From positions 25,954,037-26,018,036 of the forward strand of contig BSYO01000004.1 of NCBI GenBank assembly GCA_033239525.1: 64,000 nt of DNA. Reading direction: 5' to 3'. Below, piece after piece: positions 60,861-64,000 of this stretch. A program made the translations under genes and the position numbers. Numbering within the stretch: position 1 is the stretch's first letter; every line of letters begins with the position of its first letter. The notes beneath the pieces were generated by a model that had not been told where the DNA came from, did no database searches, and was given only the letters and a program-made list of their open reading frames with translations. This stretch comes from Nepenthes gracilis (lineage: Eukaryota > Streptophyta > Magnoliopsida > Caryophyllales > Nepenthaceae).

Positions 60861-61176
60861 CAAATTGAGCTTCGATTTCCCTCTCATGGATCAGAGAAGT
60901 CTATGGAGCAGAAATTATTTCATCAGGTTTTCACTTATGCATTTTTCATATAAGGGTCCAAAAGGAAAAGCAATCTTTTTTTTATGTTTTGGCTTTCTTC
61001 TTCTTCTTCTTCTACTACTACTTCATCATCATCATCATCTTCTTCCCCTAACCTCTTCTCTATGTACACTACCAAAATTATTTCAGTTAAAAAGGAGAAA
61101 GAAAGAAAACCAGCCCTCCAACAGAAGAGATCACAGAAAACCAGAGACTGTTTTTGCACCCACTTCCTCTCTGTTC
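60861..61176 (-). other. Probable 3' untranslated region of the MYB gene
   Basis: Directly downstream of the MYB stop codon. It contains a CTT/CTA/ATC trinucleotide run at about 60990-61045. Open frames through this run are low-complexity on both strands and are not called. Confidence 0.5.
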
Positions 61177-62109
61177 TTACTCAACCCTGCTCATTCCAAT
61201 CCGCTTCACCATAGCATTGGTTATGGCTTCCGTCGGAAAACACGACCCCTTTTGTTTTGGCAGTTGCAGTTGCATTCCCGCCATGTAATTCCTCACCTCT
61301 TGCCTTATCATTTCCTGCATCACGGCCATTAAATCAGAACTAAACGGTCCAAATACCTTCTCCGCCGGACCGACACCGGCAGAACCCTCCTGCGCCGGCG
61401 AGGATGGGTGCGGCGGCAGTTGCGCAACCTGACTTCTACACGACTTGGGGTTGGATCCAGACCCGTGGTTCGACGACTCCACCGAATCGGATCCCGGCAG
61501 CGACAGACTGAGAGAAGTCGGCGGGTCGTCAATTCGATTGGTAGAGTCCACCTGCTGACCTGGCGGCAACACCGAACCGGTTAGAGCCACGGGTCGGAAG
61601 ACATGGGGCGCGTGGCTAGAGTGGCTCAAGTCGGATCCGGATGGGCTTCCGGGGTTCAAGCTTAGACCCGAAACGTTGACGCCCGGCCCCACACTGGCCG
61701 ATCTCTTCAACGGCTGAGTCGCATGAGCGTCGAAGCTGAAATCCCCGCCACTCATCGACGCGCATTTACGCTTGAGAGTCGAATTCCAGTGGTTTTTTAT
61801 GGCGTTGTCGGTACGCCCGTTTAGAAAACGGGCTATAGTCGCCCATTTGTTTCCGAACTGGGCATGGGCATGGATTATGGTATCATCCTCATCAGGCGTG
61901 AACGGGCGGTGCTCCACCTGCGGTGAGAGCTGGTTGCACCACCGGAGCCGGCACGACTTGCCTGACCGACCCGGAATTGATTTGCTAACCGCGGACCAGT
62001 TTCTGGGGCCGTGCTTCTCCACAAACCTCTGCAAGAGCCGGTCTTCTTCGGGGCTCCATGGACCCTTGACCCGATCCACATCTTTCCCGCTATTAGCAGA
62101 CGACGCCAT
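61177..62109 (-). CDS. R2R3-MYB transcription factor, subgroup 22 (MYB44/70/73/77-like)
   Basis: Single-exon gene for a 310-residue nuclear DNA-binding protein. The R2 repeat spans about 13-64 with Trp 18, 38 and 57 ([39 protein letters not shown]). R3 spans about 65-115 with Phe 70, Trp 89 and Trp 108 ([31 protein letters not shown]). The C-terminal region carries the subgroup motifs: [13 protein letters not shown] (148-160), an EAR-type repression motif TSLSLSLPG (198-206), and [16 protein letters not shown] (261-276). Arabidopsis members act in ABA, auxin and stress responses, partly as repressors; that role is inferred. The ATG at 62109 is chosen because it starts the family-typical [14 protein letters not shown]. 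The frame is open upstream to an ATG at 62313, but that lies before the TATA box and would add an atypical 68-residue leader. Confidence 0.95.
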   Translation of the reverse strand: MASSANSGKDVDRVKGPWSPEEDRLLQRFVEKHGPRNWSAVSKSIPGRSGKSCRLRWCNQLSPQVEHRPFTPDEDDTIIHAHAQFGNKWATIARFLNGRTDNAIKNHWNSTLKRKCASMSGGDFSFDAHATQPLKRSASVGPGVNVSGLSLNPGSPSGSDLSHSSHAPHVFRPVALTGSVLPPGQQVDSTNRIDDPPTSLSLSLPGSDSVESSNHGSGSNPKSCRSQVAQLPPHPSSPAQEGSAGVGPAEKVFGPFSSDLMAVMQEMIRQEVRNYMAGMQLQLPKQKGSCFPTEAITNAMVKRIGMSRVE

Positions 62110-62153
62110 AATCAAAGAACTGTTTTTCACTGAATCAAAAAATTTTGTAAAAA

Positions 62154-62270
62154 TTATAACATCTAGAGTGAGAATTTTGGGGGAATTAGCAATCGGGGGA
62201 GGCTCCTCCGGCCTCACACCACGGGCCCTAAACTGGGAGTGGTTGAGCGGAAGCGAGGGTATATATAGTG
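62154..62270 (-). promoter_or_regulatory. TATA box and minimal upstream ORF of the MYB gene
   Basis: On the minus strand CACTATATATA (62260-62270) is a strong TATA box about 150 bp before the start codon. Between it and the ATG, at 62154-62162, is a two-codon upstream frame ATG TTA TAA. Its effect on translation is unknown. Confidence 0.6.
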
Positions 62271-62313
62271 AAGAGAAGGGAAACCGGTTACGCCGGTGAG
62301 CGTGACCGGTCAT

Positions 62314-64000
62314 AAGCCGTTGGAGAGAGGGCGCTGCTTCCAGGTAAGGCCGTTATGAGCCATACAGCTGTTAAAAGACACGTGTTGGTTTCTTATTCTT
62401 CCATGTGACGTAAATTCAGGCAACTCTATCAACTGAATCGCTAGTAACTATCAATGCCCGCTACTCATGCTTTCTTTTTGTATAAAAGAATATGATATTT
62501 ATATATTAGTGTATCACAAATTAAAATGTAATTTTTTTTGAAAATGATCTATTTTATGTTTATTTTTGTTTATAATTTGAAAGTGAAATTATAATTTCCT
62601 TATATAAATAACCATTTCCTTTTGTTTCAAAAAACCCAATAAAATATATTTTTTAAATTTTTAACTTATCGGTAACATTTACTGTTAATTGAGTAACCGG
62701 TCCTTTTAAAAATTAATGTTAAGAAATTTAGAAGATAGAATATTTACAAAAGGTGCTGAGTACTCTTAAAAATTTATGTTTAATTTTATAAAATTATAAC
62801 TATAAGAAGTTTATTTTTATATGAGGTGCTGAAATTTATCAAATAATCATAATAATTGGCTTTAATCTTTAGTAAATAATTTAATAACCATTTGGTTAAA
62901 ATTACTGCTAAAAACTATTATTTTAGTGTAAAATAATTTAAAAATTTGTGGAGAATTTTCAACTTATTAGAAAAAATTTAAAAATATTTACTATGTGCCG
63001 CAATATTGTACATTCGATATTTTAAATATAAACATATCAACTGAAAGTATCATTAGTTATTGAAATACACGGTTATATGTGTCTATCATACTTAGTTAAT
63101 AATTAATACGATTTATAATAATTAGGTGTGTAATTTTAAATTAATTAATTGATATGGAGTAATTATTCGAGAGGAAGACTTTGACTGAGACAGGCTGGAG
63201 GGCATGATGAGCTGTGTTTGTGGGAGTGTGTGAAGAAGATATTTTAAAAGACAGAGGAGGGCAAGGGGGACACTAAACGACAAAAGACGGAAGCTAAGAG
63301 AGAGAGAGGGTGGGAAGTACCGGGAGGGCATTTTTGGAAGTGTAAGGACAGGGGTATTTTTGGAAGCGTGAAGACAGGCTGTAAAAAAAAACCTGCTCCC
63401 CAGCACACCGCCCTTTGTTTCCACCCACACGCGTCGGTCACTCTCCTCCCTTCTCTGAACGGCCTTAACAAACTTTATCTTTTCTTTTTTTTTTTTTTGT
63501 GGGTTTAGTTAAGGGGTCATTGCATCGAGGCGTGGGAACAGGCCATTTTCTACTCCGCCACACGACTTTCCTACCGTCTTTCGTTTTTATTATTATTATT
63601 TCTTTTTTTTTAATTTTTTTGTGGTGTGATGACGTTTTCCGTCAGTTCAAATTTAATATTATATTGAACACAAATCCAAATTGATATTTTGTTATGGTCT
63701 CATCGTGTACAGTACCGGTCACCATATATTCTATCAAATAATTTAATAAAACAAGCTGTTACATGTCATAGATTAAGGTTTAATTTTAAAAATTTTCAAT
63801 CAACCTTAATAATATTTTTATTCAAATTTTATGTATGGTAAATTAATTAATAATCTAAGATTATATAAATAATTTTCTAATTTATTATCCAACTTCAAAC
63901 CAATGTTAGATTAAATAAAATAAAAATCAAAAATTAGAAAACAAGCTCATGACCCTTTCTTGTGTGCATTAGGTATTACAATACTTATATTTAAAATACA
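62314..64000. other. Upstream side of the MYB gene to the window end
   Basis: AT-rich sequence with a GC-richer block at about 63170-63560. That block contains a leader-like pyrimidine-rich stretch on the minus strand (CTCTCTCTCTTAGC) followed by a 27-codon frame; no family was recognised. It includes ACACGCGT and CCACACGAC words. It could be distal MYB promoter or the remains of another transcription unit. Confidence 0.4.

Noticed and set aside
60935..61159. Acidic (Asp/Glu-run) minus-strand frame and its plus-strand mirror
   Set aside because: Produced by a trinucleotide run in the MYB 3' flank; no non-repetitive coding signal.
61772..62299. 175-codon plus-strand open frame
   Set aside because: Antisense to the MYB repeats and leader; no family motif. 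The MYB reading on the minus strand explains the open frame.
62110..62313. 68-residue N-terminal extension of the MYB frame
   Set aside because: The upstream ATG lies before the TATA box at 62260-62270, and the extension has no resemblance to MYB N-termini.

Overview
The window looks like nuclear DNA of a flowering plant, most likely a eudicot. It is AT-rich and gene-poor, with short intron-less genes of plant-only families separated by long repeat-derived stretches. Five protein-coding genes are well supported: a WPP-domain protein (3.8 kb, +), two PAMP-induced secreted peptide (PIP/PIPL) precursors (23.1 and 27.4 kb, both -), a SLY1/GID2 F-box protein of gibberellin signalling (50.8 kb, +) and a subgroup-22 R2R3-MYB factor (61.2-62.1 kb, -). 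No rRNA, tRNA, CRISPR array or prokaryote-type operon was seen.

Layout. 0.6-1.5 kb: decayed copia Gag, minus strand. 3.76-4.33 kb: WPP gene. 7.25-12.14 kb: complete but dead Ty1/copia element, minus strand, with both LTRs, an initiator-Met-type primer site and the target duplication GAAAT. 12.1-19.3 kb: no clear gene, but a 245-bp tandem duplication and several exon-like segments of a possible decayed gene. 20-21.6 kb: a MITE-like element with an AAT microsatellite, then LTR-like debris and a 216-bp tandem duplication. 23.1-28 kb: the duplicated PIP pair with shared promoter blocks. 28.35-28.78 kb: probable solo LTR. 29.31-36.22 kb: a long LTR element without recognisable gag or pol (target duplication GTCTA, plus orientation). 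36.2-45.1 kb: AT-rich, empty. 45.13-50.47 kb: a second member of the same coding-less LTR family in the opposite orientation (target duplication CACAT), ending about 335 bp before the SLY1/GID2 start codon. 53.16-54.29 and 56.06-56.74 kb: a probable solo LTR and a decayed LTR of the same family on the other side of that gene. 57-61 kb: AT-rich. 61.18-62.11 kb: MYB gene, with about 1.9 kb of its upstream side to the window end.

The genes do not form a pathway by position. They touch hormone and stress signalling (gibberellin F-box, immune peptides, stress/ABA-type MYB) and the nuclear envelope (WPP). The two most distinctive observations are the PIP duplicate pair with a conserved W-box/TATA promoter, and a family of large non-autonomous LTR retrotransposons whose LTRs carry internal minisatellites and whose copies lie on both sides of the SLY1/GID2 gene.
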